From contig NZ_JBHTBW010000032.1 in NCBI RefSeq assembly GCF_042665195.1, positions 1-64,000 on the forward strand: a stretch of 64,000 bases of DNA, given 5' to 3'. Positions 41,358 to 49,857 of this stretch are shown here, piece after piece; positions within the stretch are counted from its first letter, which is position 1; each line of letters starts with the position of its first letter. Both the position numbers and the translations under genes were made by a program. This stretch comes from Laceyella putida. GTDB lineage: Bacteria > Bacillota > Bacilli > Thermoactinomycetales > Thermoactinomycetaceae. The notes below the pieces were generated by a model. That model was given only the letters and a program-made list of their open reading frames with translations. It ran no database searches and was not told where the DNA came from.

Positions 41358-42596
41358 GTGTTGACGTTTATTCTGGACAATGAAGACCCTTGGGCCATGG
41401 CCAAAACCACTTCTTGCCTGGGGAAGACGCCGTGTGAAATCGTTCCGCTCAAAACGGAGATCGCTTGGCGGATGCAGGCCTGTCTGACCCACTATCGGGA
41501 GCCTTTTTTCTTAACGTTTCGCGCTGGGGATCAAATCAAACCGGGATTCTTTCAGAAAATGGGCGAATGGATCCGCGATTTGTCGGAGAACTGCGCTGGG
41601 TTGATGGCTGGAACAAAAGAAGGCCTTCTCCTTCCGCTTGTGTGGAGGACCAAAGCGGTGAAGTCCCTATCCATATCCAAACTGGACCATTTCCCTTTCG
41701 AACATTATGCGTTGCAGGATCTTCAATCCCGATTATCCGTGCGTTGGCGATGGAAAGAGGTTGATTCCGACCACTATCTCCCCAATCCCGTCGCCCCTCC
41801 CAAATGGATGAACCGGGAGACGGAATGGCAACTCACCAAACCGCTCCTTTACACCCGTCCTCCCGCGGCAAGAATGAACGGCAGACCCACCGTCTCCATT
41901 GTGATCTGCACCTATAATGATGGGGGTTATCTGAGTTGGGCCATCCGCAGCGTATGGGCTCAAACGAATCCCGATTGGGAGCTGATCGTCGTCAACGACG
42001 GGTCGACGGATCAGACGCGGGAAGTATTGTCCTCCTTTCAAGGGGAGCCGCGGCTGACCGTGATTGAAAACGGCAAAAACCTGGGGAAAGCGAAAAGCCT
42101 CAATCGCGCATTGGGAGCGGCGAAAGGGGAGTGGCTGTTGGAATTGGATGCGGATGATTGGTTGACCGTTGATTGCGTTGAGCAGATATGCACACACGCA
42201 AGCAAACGCCCCCATGCCACCCTGTTCTACGGGAACCATCATGAATGGAGGGAAAGAGCCAATAAAACATTGGTTTACAGCGGCTTGAGACACAACCCTT
42301 CCCCCATAAACAAAGAGGAATTGTTGTCAACAGGGCTTCCTCTGGCGCCGAGATGCTATAACACTTCCATCTTGCGGAAAATGGGGGGGTGGCTGTGCTC
42401 GGACCCTTTTGAAGGCAGGCTTTATGAGGATTTCCAAATGCTGCTCCGTCTCGAAAAGCAGGATAAGGTCCACATCCCCCTCGCTTTATATCATCGGCGC
42501 ATTCGCAAAAACAGCATCACGCATCGGGAAGCTGAAAAATATGCCATTTGGAAAAATTGGGTTAAAGAAAAAGGCTCGGCAATGAGCGAGCCATGA
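41358..42596 (+). CDS. Family 2 glycosyltransferase with N-terminal extension
   Basis: 412 residues. The first 170 residues are an extension of unknown type. The GT-A domain begins at about 174: VSIVICTYNDGGYLSWAIRS, ELIVVNDGSTDQT, the metal-binding DADDW and YEDFQMLLRL. It transfers a sugar from a nucleotide donor, probably to a surface glycan. GTG 41358 follows AAAGGAG. Next to it are two minus-strand Lsm-like genes. Confidence 0.83.
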   Translation: MLTFILDNEDPWAMAKTTSCLGKTPCEIVPLKTEIAWRMQACLTHYREPFFLTFRAGDQIKPGFFQKMGEWIRDLSENCAGLMAGTKEGLLLPLVWRTKAVKSLSISKLDHFPFEHYALQDLQSRLSVRWRWKEVDSDHYLPNPVAPPKWMNRETEWQLTKPLLYTRPPAARMNGRPTVSIVICTYNDGGYLSWAIRSVWAQTNPDWELIVVNDGSTDQTREVLSSFQGEPRLTVIENGKNLGKAKSLNRALGAAKGEWLLELDADDWLTVDCVEQICTHASKRPHATLFYGNHHEWRERANKTLVYSGLRHNPSPINKEELLSTGLPLAPRCYNTSILRKMGGWLCSDPFEGRLYEDFQMLLRLEKQDKVHIPLALYHRRIRKNSITHREAEKYAIWKNWVKEKGSAMSEP

Positions 42597-42616
42597 TATG
42601 AAACGCCTTCCTGTTT

Positions 42617-42814
42617 TTATGCCACCAGCACCCTGACATAGTTGATGCTGGCGATGCTTATCTCGATGGGGGGTGGTGGTACATAACCATTAGGTGGCTG
42701 TACCGTTATCGTCGCATCGTCAACGGCCAGCAGTCGCCCTTCATAATAAAAACTGTTTGTGGCAACCTCCACATCTCTGCCGATATAAGCGGATAGAGCT
42801 TCACGTAAATTCAT
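42617..42814 (-). CDS. Small Lsm-like protein (DUF2642-like)
   Basis: 65 residues with ideal ribosome site AAAGGAGGTTGAACC before ATG 42814. Core YIGRDVEVATNSFYYEGRLL and DDATITVQ, then IASINYVRV: a short beta-barrel of the kind found in Bacillales spore-coat proteins. Eighteen bases downstream of the gene at 42833 on the same strand, so one operon. Confidence 0.68.
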   Translation of the reverse strand: MNLREALSAYIGRDVEVATNSFYYEGRLLAVDDATITVQPPNGYVPPPPIEISIASINYVRVLVA

Positions 42815-42832
42815 GGTTCAACCTCCTTTGGT

Positions 42833-43258
42833 TTAGGCGACTCCTTCAATATTTCTGATTGGAATGAATACGAGATTGCCGGTCGCTTCCTGTACCTGGA
42901 CAAAATCCGTGCCAACTAATTCCAACACCCCCGTGATCGCGGTTCCGCCAACTTGGACCGTCACGGTTTGGCCGACACGTCCGGCCAGTTCATTTCTCAG
43001 GGCGATGAGTGGCCCGATAAACACCAATACATCGGCCATTTGCGCTTGCAATTGCTGAATGGCCCCCAATGCGGTGTTCAGTTGCCCTTGCAATTGTGGG
43101 ATTGTGTTTGTTTGCCCCTGTAACTGCCTGACTAGTACGAATAATTGTTCAACCCTGTCAGTAAGAAAATGTAACCACCAAAATATCTTTTTTAATACAA
43201 ATCTCTTTTTGGGTCGTCGGCAAAAACTGCTGATCGATAACTCTTTTTGTGTTTCCAC
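42833..43258 (-). CDS. Coiled-coil protein with Lsm-like C-terminus
   Basis: 141 residues; GTG 43258 with AAGGGGGC ahead. N-terminal basic, Cys-containing segment (FCRRPKKRFVLKK), then Gln/Leu-rich heptads at about 45-75 (QLQGQTNTIPQLQGQLNTAL), then a beta-barrel part GQTVTVQVGGTAITGVLE..FVQVQEATGNLVFIPIRNI. Looks like an oligomeric spore-surface component; this is inference. CATATGTTA, the sigma-K -10 consensus, lies upstream at 43295-43287. Confidence 0.68.
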   Translation of the reverse strand: METQKELSISSFCRRPKKRFVLKKIFWWLHFLTDRVEQLFVLVRQLQGQTNTIPQLQGQLNTALGAIQQLQAQMADVLVFIGPLIALRNELAGRVGQTVTVQVGGTAITGVLELVGTDFVQVQEATGNLVFIPIRNIEGVA

Positions 43259-43286
43259 TATGTCTGCCCCCTTTTTTTGCTCGTTA

Positions 43287-43295
43287 TAACATATG
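43287..43295 (-). promoter_or_regulatory. Sigma-K-like -10 element
   Basis: CATATGTTA on the minus strand fits CATANNNTA; no AC at the right distance upstream, so only a partial match. Confidence 0.3.
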
Positions 43296-43369
43296 TTTTT
43301 CGCCTTTAATTGGCGACGCGGAATAATAAATATATGTTTTTATACCATATATTTCTTGGAGGGGACGCG

Positions 43370-44476
43370 ATGAAAGTTATGACCGTGATCGGCACAAGGC
43401 CGGAAGCGATCAAAATGGCCCCGGTTCTCCGCTTGCTGTCGAGCGATTCAACCCTCGATAGCGTTTGCGTCAACACGGCGCAACACAGGGAAATGATCGA
43501 CCAGGTGTTTGATATTTTTTCAGTCGCGCCGGAGTACGATTTGAACGTCATGAAGCCGAACCAAAGCCTTGATGCGCTGACGAGTGAAATCATCACCAAG
43601 ACTTCGTCCATCATGAAACGGGAGAAACCCGCCATCGTGTTGGTGCACGGGGATACCACCACCACTTTTTCCGCCGCCTATGCCGCGTTCATCAATCAAA
43701 TCCCCGTGGCCCATGTGGAAGCGGGACTTCGAACCTATGACATGGCCGCCCCGTTCCCGGAAGAGATGAACCGCCAACTCGTGAGCCGGTTGGCCAGGTA
43801 CCATTTTGCCTGCACAGAAGAAAACAAAATGAACCTGCAAAAAGAAAACATTGACCCTGAACATATTCTGGTTACCGGAAATACCGTTATTGATGCCCTG
43901 TTGGAGACCATTAAAAAAGAATTTGTCCCACCCTCTTCTTTATCCTCCGTGTTTGGGAATGAAGGGAGAATGTTATTGGTTACGACGCACCGCAGGGAGA
44001 ATTGGGAAACGCTGAAAAATATCTATGCGGCTTTGAACCGGGTGATTGAGGAACATTCCGATGTTTGCCTCGTTTTCCCCGTTCACAAAAATCCGTTGGT
44101 CCGCTCGCAAGTAGAGCGCTTTCTAGCGGCAAATGAACGGGTGCACATGTTGGAGCCATTGGATTACATGAGTTTTTGCCACTTGATGAAAAAAGCGCAT
44201 ATCATTCTGACGGACTCCGGGGGAATCCAGGAAGAAGCTTGCGCTTTGGGAAAGCCGTGCCTGGTGACGCGGGAAAGGACGGAGCGCCCCGAAGGGTTGA
44301 AAACGGCCGGGATCAAGCTCGTTGGCACCGATACGGGTCGGATATGCGAGGAGCTCCGTCGATTGCTCACCGATCCCTCTCATTATGCGCGAATGTCCAA
44401 CGCCGACAACCCATTTGGCGATGGCAGGGCGGCGGAAAGGATTGTACAGTTTATCAAGCGAAAGCTTTTGGCTTGA
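43370..44476 (+). CDS. wecB: UDP-N-acetylglucosamine 2-epimerase (non-hydrolysing)
   Basis: 368 residues, standard length. Interconverts UDP-GlcNAc and UDP-ManNAc. Seen: VIGTRPEAIKMAPVL at the N-terminus, VHGDTTTTFSAAYAAF, HVEAGLRT, PFPEEMNRQ, TTHRRENW and TDSGGIQEEA near the end. ATG 43370 follows GGAGGGG. In this island it would supply ManNAc units for a spore or wall polymer. The B. subtilis equivalent is mnaA. Confidence 0.94.
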   Translation: MKVMTVIGTRPEAIKMAPVLRLLSSDSTLDSVCVNTAQHREMIDQVFDIFSVAPEYDLNVMKPNQSLDALTSEIITKTSSIMKREKPAIVLVHGDTTTTFSAAYAAFINQIPVAHVEAGLRTYDMAAPFPEEMNRQLVSRLARYHFACTEENKMNLQKENIDPEHILVTGNTVIDALLETIKKEFVPPSSLSSVFGNEGRMLLVTTHRRENWETLKNIYAALNRVIEEHSDVCLVFPVHKNPLVRSQVERFLAANERVHMLEPLDYMSFCHLMKKAHIILTDSGGIQEEACALGKPCLVTRERTERPEGLKTAGIKLVGTDTGRICEELRRLLTDPSHYARMSNADNPFGDGRAAERIVQFIKRKLLA

Positions 44477-44585
44477 CCATTCCCAAGAACATGCGAAAAG
44501 TGCGCAGGCAATGACTGGCATCCGGGACGTGCATCTATCTTTTTCTTTTTAAGTCATATCACCCTTAAATATCTTCTCTCTGAAA

Positions 44586-44594
44586 CATATTCTA
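44586..44594 (+). promoter_or_regulatory. Sigma-K-like -10 element
   Basis: CATATTCTA fits CATANNNTA, 30 bases before GTG 44624; no matching -35 AC at 16-17 bases. Confidence 0.35.
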
Positions 44595-44623
44595 CAAGGA
44601 ATACTCAATAAGGAGGAACCTCG

Positions 44624-45316
44624 GTGAAACTTTCAATCTGGGCCTCATTAACCCCACAGCAGAGATTGGAACATGCGCAACAAATCATTACCCGCTTCCA
44701 CCAACTTCGGCCGCACAGCTACTATATTGACAAATACCGGGATGCCGAAGCGGATTATTGGTTTCCCATCCTGCACCAGCTGGACAGCCAACTTTCCAAA
44801 GGCCCGCAGCAGAAAGTGTTGGATGTGGGGCCGGCCTACGGCACCTTGCTTCTGTATGCCGCGCTCTGGGGAGCGAAGGGATACGGTATGGATATGTACC
44901 ACCAATATTGGTCCAAGGAGTTGGAACAAAATTATTCGATTGAATGGGCGCAAAAAAACATTGAAGCCGATGATATTCCTTGGAAGGAACCATTTGATGT
45001 TATCCTGTTCACCGAAGTGTTGGAACATATGAACTATCATCCGGGGCCCGTTTTCCGGAAATTTTTTGATGCGTTGAAGCCGGGCGGCGTTTTGTTCCTC
45101 ACCACTCCTTGGGCCCGTGCCTATGCCTCCAGCGTAAATCCCGATTTGTCGCAGATGCCCCATTACCAACCGGGAATGCAATTTACAGATGACGAACATA
45201 AGTACTATTCGCTGGATGAAATCATGTGGTTGGCCAAAGATGCGGGATTTACCGCTTCGTATTTGGACATATACAAAAATCACCTGCTTCTTGTTCTCAA
45301 ACGTCCGGAAGCATAA
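44624..45316 (+). CDS. Class I SAM-dependent methyltransferase
   Basis: 230 residues; GTG 44624 follows AAGGAGGAACC. SAM-binding motif VLDVGPAYGTLLLY near residue 65, then DVILFTEVLEHM (motif II) and LKPGGVLFLTTPW (motif III). The substrate is not readable; within the glycan island it may O-methylate a sugar. Own terminator. Confidence 0.82.
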   Translation: MKLSIWASLTPQQRLEHAQQIITRFHQLRPHSYYIDKYRDAEADYWFPILHQLDSQLSKGPQQKVLDVGPAYGTLLLYAALWGAKGYGMDMYHQYWSKELEQNYSIEWAQKNIEADDIPWKEPFDVILFTEVLEHMNYHPGPVFRKFFDALKPGGVLFLTTPWARAYASSVNPDLSQMPHYQPGMQFTDDEHKYYSLDEIMWLAKDAGFTASYLDIYKNHLLLVLKRPEA

Positions 45317-45362
45317 ACAAAGGGGGGGGCAGAAGCCAAGGGGGTTTTTCGCGGAGAAAAAA

Positions 45363-45395
45363 CAGATCGCCATGCAGTTGCGGCGATCTGTTTTT
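45363..45395 (+). terminator. Terminator of methyltransferase gene
   Basis: CAGATCGCC pairs with GGCGATCTG and is followed by TTTTT. Confidence 0.85.
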
Positions 45396-45397
45396 AT

Positions 45398-45532
45398 TAG
45401 GGCGTGTCTGATAAATATGTCGGCGGCTCCAAAACCGTTTTCCCATTCGCTTCACGCGTGACGAGGCGCTCATCGGGAAAAGGTTTTTCCGCCTCCTCCC
45501 ATTGGTCAACTTGATTTGCCAGACACGCCCTA
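45398..45532. mobile_element. MITE with perfect 13-bp terminal inverted repeats
   Basis: 135 bases bounded by TAGGGCGTGTCTG (45398-45410) and CAGACACGCCCTA (45520-45532). No coding capacity. Inner parts recur at 1837-1872 and, inverted, at 21643-21710. The TA at both ends may be the target duplication, as for IS630/IS5-type transposases; the mobilising transposase is not in the window. Confidence 0.8.
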
Positions 45533-45545
45533 GAAAATATGTAAC

Positions 45546-45680
45546 CTAGTCCCGGCCCATTCTTGCCATCAACCACGTTCCCAAAACAAAGACGAGCGGA
45601 ATGCCGACGAAGTTGACAAGGAACCCGTTAAACGTTTGAGGGCTCATGTTGGCGATCGTTGCAACGGAGGACAGACCCAT
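45546..45680 (-). CDS. 44-residue small membrane protein
   Basis: ATG 45680 preceded by GAAAGGTGAGAAC. A polar N-terminus is followed by one hydrophobic helix at about 18-38 (FLVNFVGIPLVFVLGTWLMA) and ends RMGRD. No family is recognised. Small membrane proteins of this kind are common among sporulation genes. It lies within the spore-surface island next to the MITE. Confidence 0.6.
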   Translation of the reverse strand: MGLSSVATIANMSPQTFNGFLVNFVGIPLVFVLGTWLMARMGRD

Positions 45681-45865
45681 GGTTGTTCTCACCTTTCAAG
45701 TAAAAAGTGTTTTAAAACCGCTTATATATTTTGTTCATTCCTGTGTTGGTTTAGTAATTCCAATCATGCCATGGACTGATTCGCCTTAAAATATTACACC
45801 GCATCAAGCGGATTGAAGAAAATCCCTGCTACTTTTCTCTGAGGTGATTTTATATCTGTCTAGTT

Positions 45866-45958
45866 ACCGGCACAATTTCAGTTTTATAGACGAGAGTGGA
45901 AGCCATTCTCGAAATTTTTTATAAGATGTAGTAACTCTTGAGAAAGGAGAGGTTTAAA
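45866..45958 (+). repeat. Duplicated leader, copy 1
   Basis: 93 bases from ACCGGCACAATTTCAG to the ATG of the first jelly-roll gene, closely matching 47204-47296 with the same length and the same GAAAGGAGAG ribosome site. Confidence 0.85.
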
Positions 45959-46642
45959 ATGAGAGCACAACATTTGTGCAGAAAAAGAAAAAGATGTCAC
46001 CGTCATATCCATCACTTCAAGCGCCGCTGCAAATGCAAGAAGATCATCTGCTGCAAACCAAAACGCAAGGTGGATCGTTTAAGAGTGGTGCCCGCGTTTG
46101 GGACGGCGATCACTGATCCGGCGCTGATTTTTACAGACGTGTTGGGCATTCCGGCTGGCCCTACGCCATTCACCAACTTTCAACCTGTGGTGGCGGAGAA
46201 TGTAATCGTTGAAAACACGGGAATCCGGATACAAAGACGCGGTTGTTATGAAGTGGGGGGAGCGGCTTCGATCATTGTGTTTGTCGGCCTAGCAACTTTA
46301 ACAGCCCCTCTTTCGATTGCCTTGACATTGAATGGAACGGTGATTCCGGGAACAGAGACCACACTTGTTGCCACGGGCGGCGTTTTGGATGTGGGGGTAA
46401 CGTTTACCACAGAAATCCCAGAGAGACAAATATTCTTGAGAGAAGGCGACTTGATTGATTTGACGTTTATTGCCGGCGCAGCTGTTGCAGCCGTTGCAGT
46501 GGGCATCACGGGTGTCCTCGGGGTGGGCAGAGTTCCCAACTTCAACTGCGGTGGCAATGGATTCACAAACAGATTCACAGATGGATTCTCAGATCGATTC
46601 GACCCAAATAGATTCTGCTTCCCCCTAAAAGATTGCGATTAA
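45959..46642 (+). CDS. BclA-C-terminal-like jelly-roll spore-surface protein, copy 1
   Basis: 227 residues; ATG 45959 follows GAAAGGAGAGG. Residues 1-42 are rich in Arg, Lys, His and Cys (Cys 7, 13, 24, 26, 31, 32). Residues about 45-192 resemble the trimeric TNF/C1q-like C-terminal domain of exosporium glycoprotein BclA: GCYEVGGAASIIVFVG, ALTLNGTVIPGTETT, REGDLIDLTF, GITGVLGVGRV. There is no collagen GXX region, which BclA has in between. The tail repeats NRFTDGFSDRF-like units and ends in cysteines. Paralogue at 47297. Confidence 0.75.
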   Translation: MRAQHLCRKRKRCHRHIHHFKRRCKCKKIICCKPKRKVDRLRVVPAFGTAITDPALIFTDVLGIPAGPTPFTNFQPVVAENVIVENTGIRIQRRGCYEVGGAASIIVFVGLATLTAPLSIALTLNGTVIPGTETTLVATGGVLDVGVTFTTEIPERQIFLREGDLIDLTFIAGAAVAAVAVGITGVLGVGRVPNFNCGGNGFTNRFTDGFSDRFDPNRFCFPLKDCD

Positions 46643-47203
46643 TCAACGAAGCCGATGAGAATGATACGGGTATGGACGCCCGTATTCAAATCTGGTAAAT
46701 CTCCCAAACGCTCCATATCGGAGAAAACGGAATCCATTCCAACTCCGATTTCAAACTAAGAAGTCCAACAACCGTACCGGCTAATGAATTGACTGACGAT
46801 AACGGAAAGAATGCGACCGACTTCCCATGTTTGAATGGAAACAGCATCGCTGATCTTTTCCATCATGGGGATTATGCAGCAAGTAACGGCCAAAGATGCG
46901 TGGAGCGTTTGCATTAAACATGGGAGATCTGAAATGGATGAATGGGCTGAGCCACTCTTTTGTGCGGAAGAACCATTCAAGAAAAACCAGCTTCCCCTCT
47001 CATCCGATCATTCATTTGAAAAAACGGGCCATTATTGAAAATGGTTCGTTTTTTTGTTCAAATCCCTTTTTGGCCTTCAGTGAATGTGACATGACCAAAA
47101 GCCGTGTAAATGTGATGGCGATGGAAAAGTATCGCAAGCCGTTGGTGTAAAAAGCCGTTGGCGACACAATGAATGGAAGAGAGGATTTTTAATTGAACGG
47201 GTC
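46643..47203. other. Region between the two jelly-roll genes
   Basis: Contains ATACGGG / CCCGTAT at 46664-46686, equivalent to the terminator after copy 2 but without the T run, and a good terminator-like hairpin at 47023-47055. Short frames on both strands are not recognised; the minus-strand 46756-46980 has no ribosome site. Confidence 0.45.
47023..47055 (+). terminator. Terminator-like hairpin
   Basis: AACGGGCCATT pairs with AATGGTTCGTT, followed by TTTTTTT. No gene clearly ends here. Confidence 0.6.
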
Positions 47204-47296
47204 ACCGGCACAATTTCAGTTTTATAGACAAGAGTCGAAGCCATTCTCGAATTCTATCATATGATGTAGTAACCCTTAAGAAAGGAGAGATTTAAA
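47204..47296 (+). repeat. Duplicated leader, copy 2
   Basis: 93 bases matching 45866-45958, ending at the ATG of the second jelly-roll gene. Confidence 0.85.
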
Positions 47297-47902
47297 ATGA
47301 GAGCACAACATCTATGTAGAAGAAAAAAAGATTGCTTTACTATTGTTAAGCGCCGCACGAAATGTAAGAAGTTCATTTGCTGCCCGAAAAAAAAGCGTCG
47401 CTTTGTCCCGGCGTTTGGGACGGCAATCACTGATCCGCCGCTGGTTTTTGTAACAGCACTGGGCATTCCAACTGGTAGTACGCAATTCACTGGTTTTCAA
47501 CCAGTGGTGGCGGAGAATGTAACCGTTGAAAGCACTGGAATCCGGGTACAGAGAAGTGGTTGTTATGAAGTGGGGGGGGCAGCCTCTTTGGTCGTATTTG
47601 TCGCGGCCCTTGTAGCGACAACTGCGCCAATCCAGATCGCATTGACGCGAAATGGAACGGTGATTCCGGGAACGGAGACCACGCTTGTTCCTACAGGTAT
47701 TGTGTTAGCTGTCGGAGCAACGTTTACCGCTGAAATCCCCGAAAGACAAATTTTCTTAAATGCCGGAGACTTGATTGATTTGACGTTTACTAACACAGGT
47801 GCAGCCATCGCTACAGTTGCAGTGGGCGTCACGGGTGTCCTCGGCGTGGGAAGAGTCTTTGACTCCAATTGTTCGACTAATGGATTTGGCTTCCCGATTT
47901 AA
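47297..47902 (+). CDS. BclA-C-terminal-like jelly-roll spore-surface protein, copy 2
   Basis: 201 residues, tandem paralogue of 45959. Same start MRAQHLCR, the same basic, Cys-rich leader (Cys 7, 13, 23, 28, 29), and the same domain: GCYEVGGAASLVVFVAA, ALTRNGTVIPGTETT, IPERQIFLNAGDLIDLTF, GVTGVLGVGRV. It lacks most of the C-terminal tail of copy 1. Leader and terminator are also duplicated, so the whole unit was copied. Confidence 0.75.
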   Translation: MRAQHLCRRKKDCFTIVKRRTKCKKFICCPKKKRRFVPAFGTAITDPPLVFVTALGIPTGSTQFTGFQPVVAENVTVESTGIRVQRSGCYEVGGAASLVVFVAALVATTAPIQIALTRNGTVIPGTETTLVPTGIVLAVGATFTAEIPERQIFLNAGDLIDLTFTNTGAAIATVAVGVTGVLGVGRVFDSNCSTNGFGFPI

Positions 47903-47934
47903 GATACTCACAACTAACCAAGCCGACGAGAAAG

Positions 47935-47970
47935 GATGCGGGCATCGATGCCCGCATTCTTCTTTTTTCT
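47935..47970 (+). terminator. Terminator of jelly-roll copy 2
   Basis: GATGCGGGCA, loop TCGA, TGCCCGCATT followed by a pyrimidine run with TTTTTT. Confidence 0.88.
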
Positions 47971-48034
47971 ACAATAAACAGAAAATTATGATAAAATGGA
48001 TGGTAGTCGAACTCCATTGGAGGTGGTTGTCCAG

Positions 48035-49597
48035 GTGATCCTGACCAAAGCGTTGATCCGGGCCGCAAAGAACGAAGGCAAGCGGACGGCGGTGGTGGAT
48101 GGTGATGTGACGCTCACGTATGGTGAATTGGCCGAGCGGGTGAGCCGCTTGAAGCAAGCGTTGAAGGCTCAGGGAATCGGCAAGGGGGACCGTGTCGCCT
48201 TACTTCTGTTCAACGATTTTCGGTACCTGGAATTGTTTTACGCCGTGACGGCGCTGGGCGCGATCGTGGTGCCGCTCAATTTCCGCCTGGGCCGGCTGGA
48301 GATTGTCGAGCTGTTGCAGGACTGTACGCCCAAGGCCTTCTTTTTTCATCCGGAATTTGCCCCCATGCTGCCGCAGATCGCAATGCGGGTGATGTCGATC
48401 CGCCTGTTTGTGCGGGTGGATGGACAAGCGGGGGCGGAGTCCGGGTTTATCAAAGAGTATGAATCGCTGTTGCGGGGAGTTGCGCCCCAGCCGCTCACGT
48501 ATGACGGGGTCGCGCCGGACGACGTGGCGGGAATCTTCTATACCGGGGGCACGACGGGCCGGCCCAAAGGGGTGATGTTGACCCACGCCAACTTGGTGAG
48601 CAATGCCTACCATGGGGTGGTGGCCTTCCGCTTTGACCGTTCGACGAAGTATCTCCATGCCGCCCCGATGTTCCATCTGGCCGATGGGGCGTGCACGTTT
48701 GCGGTTACCTTGGTCGGCGGGGCGCATCACCACCTGCGCGCGTTTCAGCCGGGGGCGTTTCTGGAGTGGGTGGGGCGCCACAAGCCAACCGCCTGCCTGT
48801 TGGTGCCGACGATGGTCAACCTGATTGTGAATGATCCCCATGTGGAGGAGGCGGATTGCTCCTCGCTCAGACAGTTGGTCTACGGTGGCTCCCCCATGCC
48901 GGTGGAAGTGTTGCAGAAAGCGCAGGCGCTCTGGCCGCACATTTCTTTCATCCAAGGCTATGGCATGTCGGAAGCGGCGCCCTTGGTTACTACGTTGGCT
49001 CCGGAAGACCATCAGCCAGCGGATAGCGTGCGCCTCGCCTCCTGCGGCCAACCGATTGTCGGGGTGGAAGTGAAGCTGGTGGATGAACGCGGCAATGAAG
49101 CGGGCGTCGGGGAAGTGGGCGAGATCATCGTCCGCGGGCCCAATGTGATGAAGGGATACTGGAACCAGCCGGAGCTGACGGCCGAAGCAATAAGGGACGG
49201 GTGGTACCATTCGGGGGATTTGGCGTACCGGGATGAGGAGCATTATTTCTATATTGTGGACCGCAAGAAAGACATGATCGTAACCGGAGGGGAAAATGTT
49301 TACTCGGTCGAGGTGGAGCAAGTGCTGTACCGACATCCCGTTGTGGTGGAAGCGGCCGTGATCGGTGTGCCTGATCCGGTGTGGGGCGAAGCGGTGAAGG
49401 CGATCGTGGTCAAGCGAAACGGGCCGGAAGCGGATGAACAGGCGCTGATCGACTTTTGCCGCAGGCAACTTGCCGGGTTCAAGGTGCCGAAAAGCGTGGA
49501 ATGGGTCGATGAACTGCCCAAGAGCGGAGCGGGGAAGATATTGAAGCGCAAGTTGCGGGAAGCGTATTGGGCGGGGCGTGAGAAAAAGGTGAATTGA
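48035..49597 (+). CDS. Acyl-CoA synthetase (AMP-binding, FadD-like)
   Basis: 520 residues; GTG 48035 with TTGGAGGTGG ahead is preferred to an ATG at 47996 that has no ribosome site. Adenylate-forming enzyme: phosphate loop YTGGTTGRPKGVMLTH, GYGMSEAAP, the hinge YHSGDLAYRDEEHYFYIVDRKKDM, and the catalytic Lys in PKSGAGKILKRKLRE near the C-terminus. It activates a carboxylic acid, probably medium- or long-chain, to its CoA ester. More GC-rich than its neighbours; relation to the spore genes is unclear. Confidence 0.9.
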   Translation: MILTKALIRAAKNEGKRTAVVDGDVTLTYGELAERVSRLKQALKAQGIGKGDRVALLLFNDFRYLELFYAVTALGAIVVPLNFRLGRLEIVELLQDCTPKAFFFHPEFAPMLPQIAMRVMSIRLFVRVDGQAGAESGFIKEYESLLRGVAPQPLTYDGVAPDDVAGIFYTGGTTGRPKGVMLTHANLVSNAYHGVVAFRFDRSTKYLHAAPMFHLADGACTFAVTLVGGAHHHLRAFQPGAFLEWVGRHKPTACLLVPTMVNLIVNDPHVEEADCSSLRQLVYGGSPMPVEVLQKAQALWPHISFIQGYGMSEAAPLVTTLAPEDHQPADSVRLASCGQPIVGVEVKLVDERGNEAGVGEVGEIIVRGPNVMKGYWNQPELTAEAIRDGWYHSGDLAYRDEEHYFYIVDRKKDMIVTGGENVYSVEVEQVLYRHPVVVEAAVIGVPDPVWGEAVKAIVVKRNGPEADEQALIDFCRRQLAGFKVPKSVEWVDELPKSGAGKILKRKLREAYWAGREKKVN

Positions 49598-49603
49598 ATG
49601 ACG

Positions 49604-49637
49604 AAAGGAACCGGGGCGGGAGCGCTCGGTTCCTTTT
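49604..49637 (+). terminator. Terminator of acyl-CoA synthetase gene
   Basis: AAAGGAACCG pairs with CGGTTCCTTT and runs into TTTT. Confidence 0.88.
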
Positions 49638-49857
49638 TCTGTATATGGTTGACAGACCAAAACGTTCAGTTGTTCACCCATGGTGATTGTAAATTTCATT
49701 GAATTCTTAAGGGGTTTTTTGTTCATCAGGGGCATTTGAATTATGAAATTACCACAAAAATAAGCGAATGTAGTGGGATGATCGCCGTGGTGGCAAAGGC
49801 TGGGCGTCCGTAGTATAGAAGCAAACCTAAGGTTTATCACCACAAGGAGGGCTTTAA

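Noticed and set aside
45866..45958. Sigma-K promoter in the jelly-roll leaders
   Set aside because: TATAGACGA and CATATGATG each miss one or more consensus bases and no AC lies at the right distance, so no promoter is called.
46756..46980. 74-residue minus-strand frame between the jelly-roll genes
   Set aside because: Looked faintly transposase-like at its C-terminus, but there is no start signal and no motif to support it.
48200..49843. 547-residue frame opposite the acyl-CoA synthetase gene
   Set aside because: Shadow of a GC-rich gene with clear family motifs on the plus strand; composition is His/Arg/Gln-rich nonsense.
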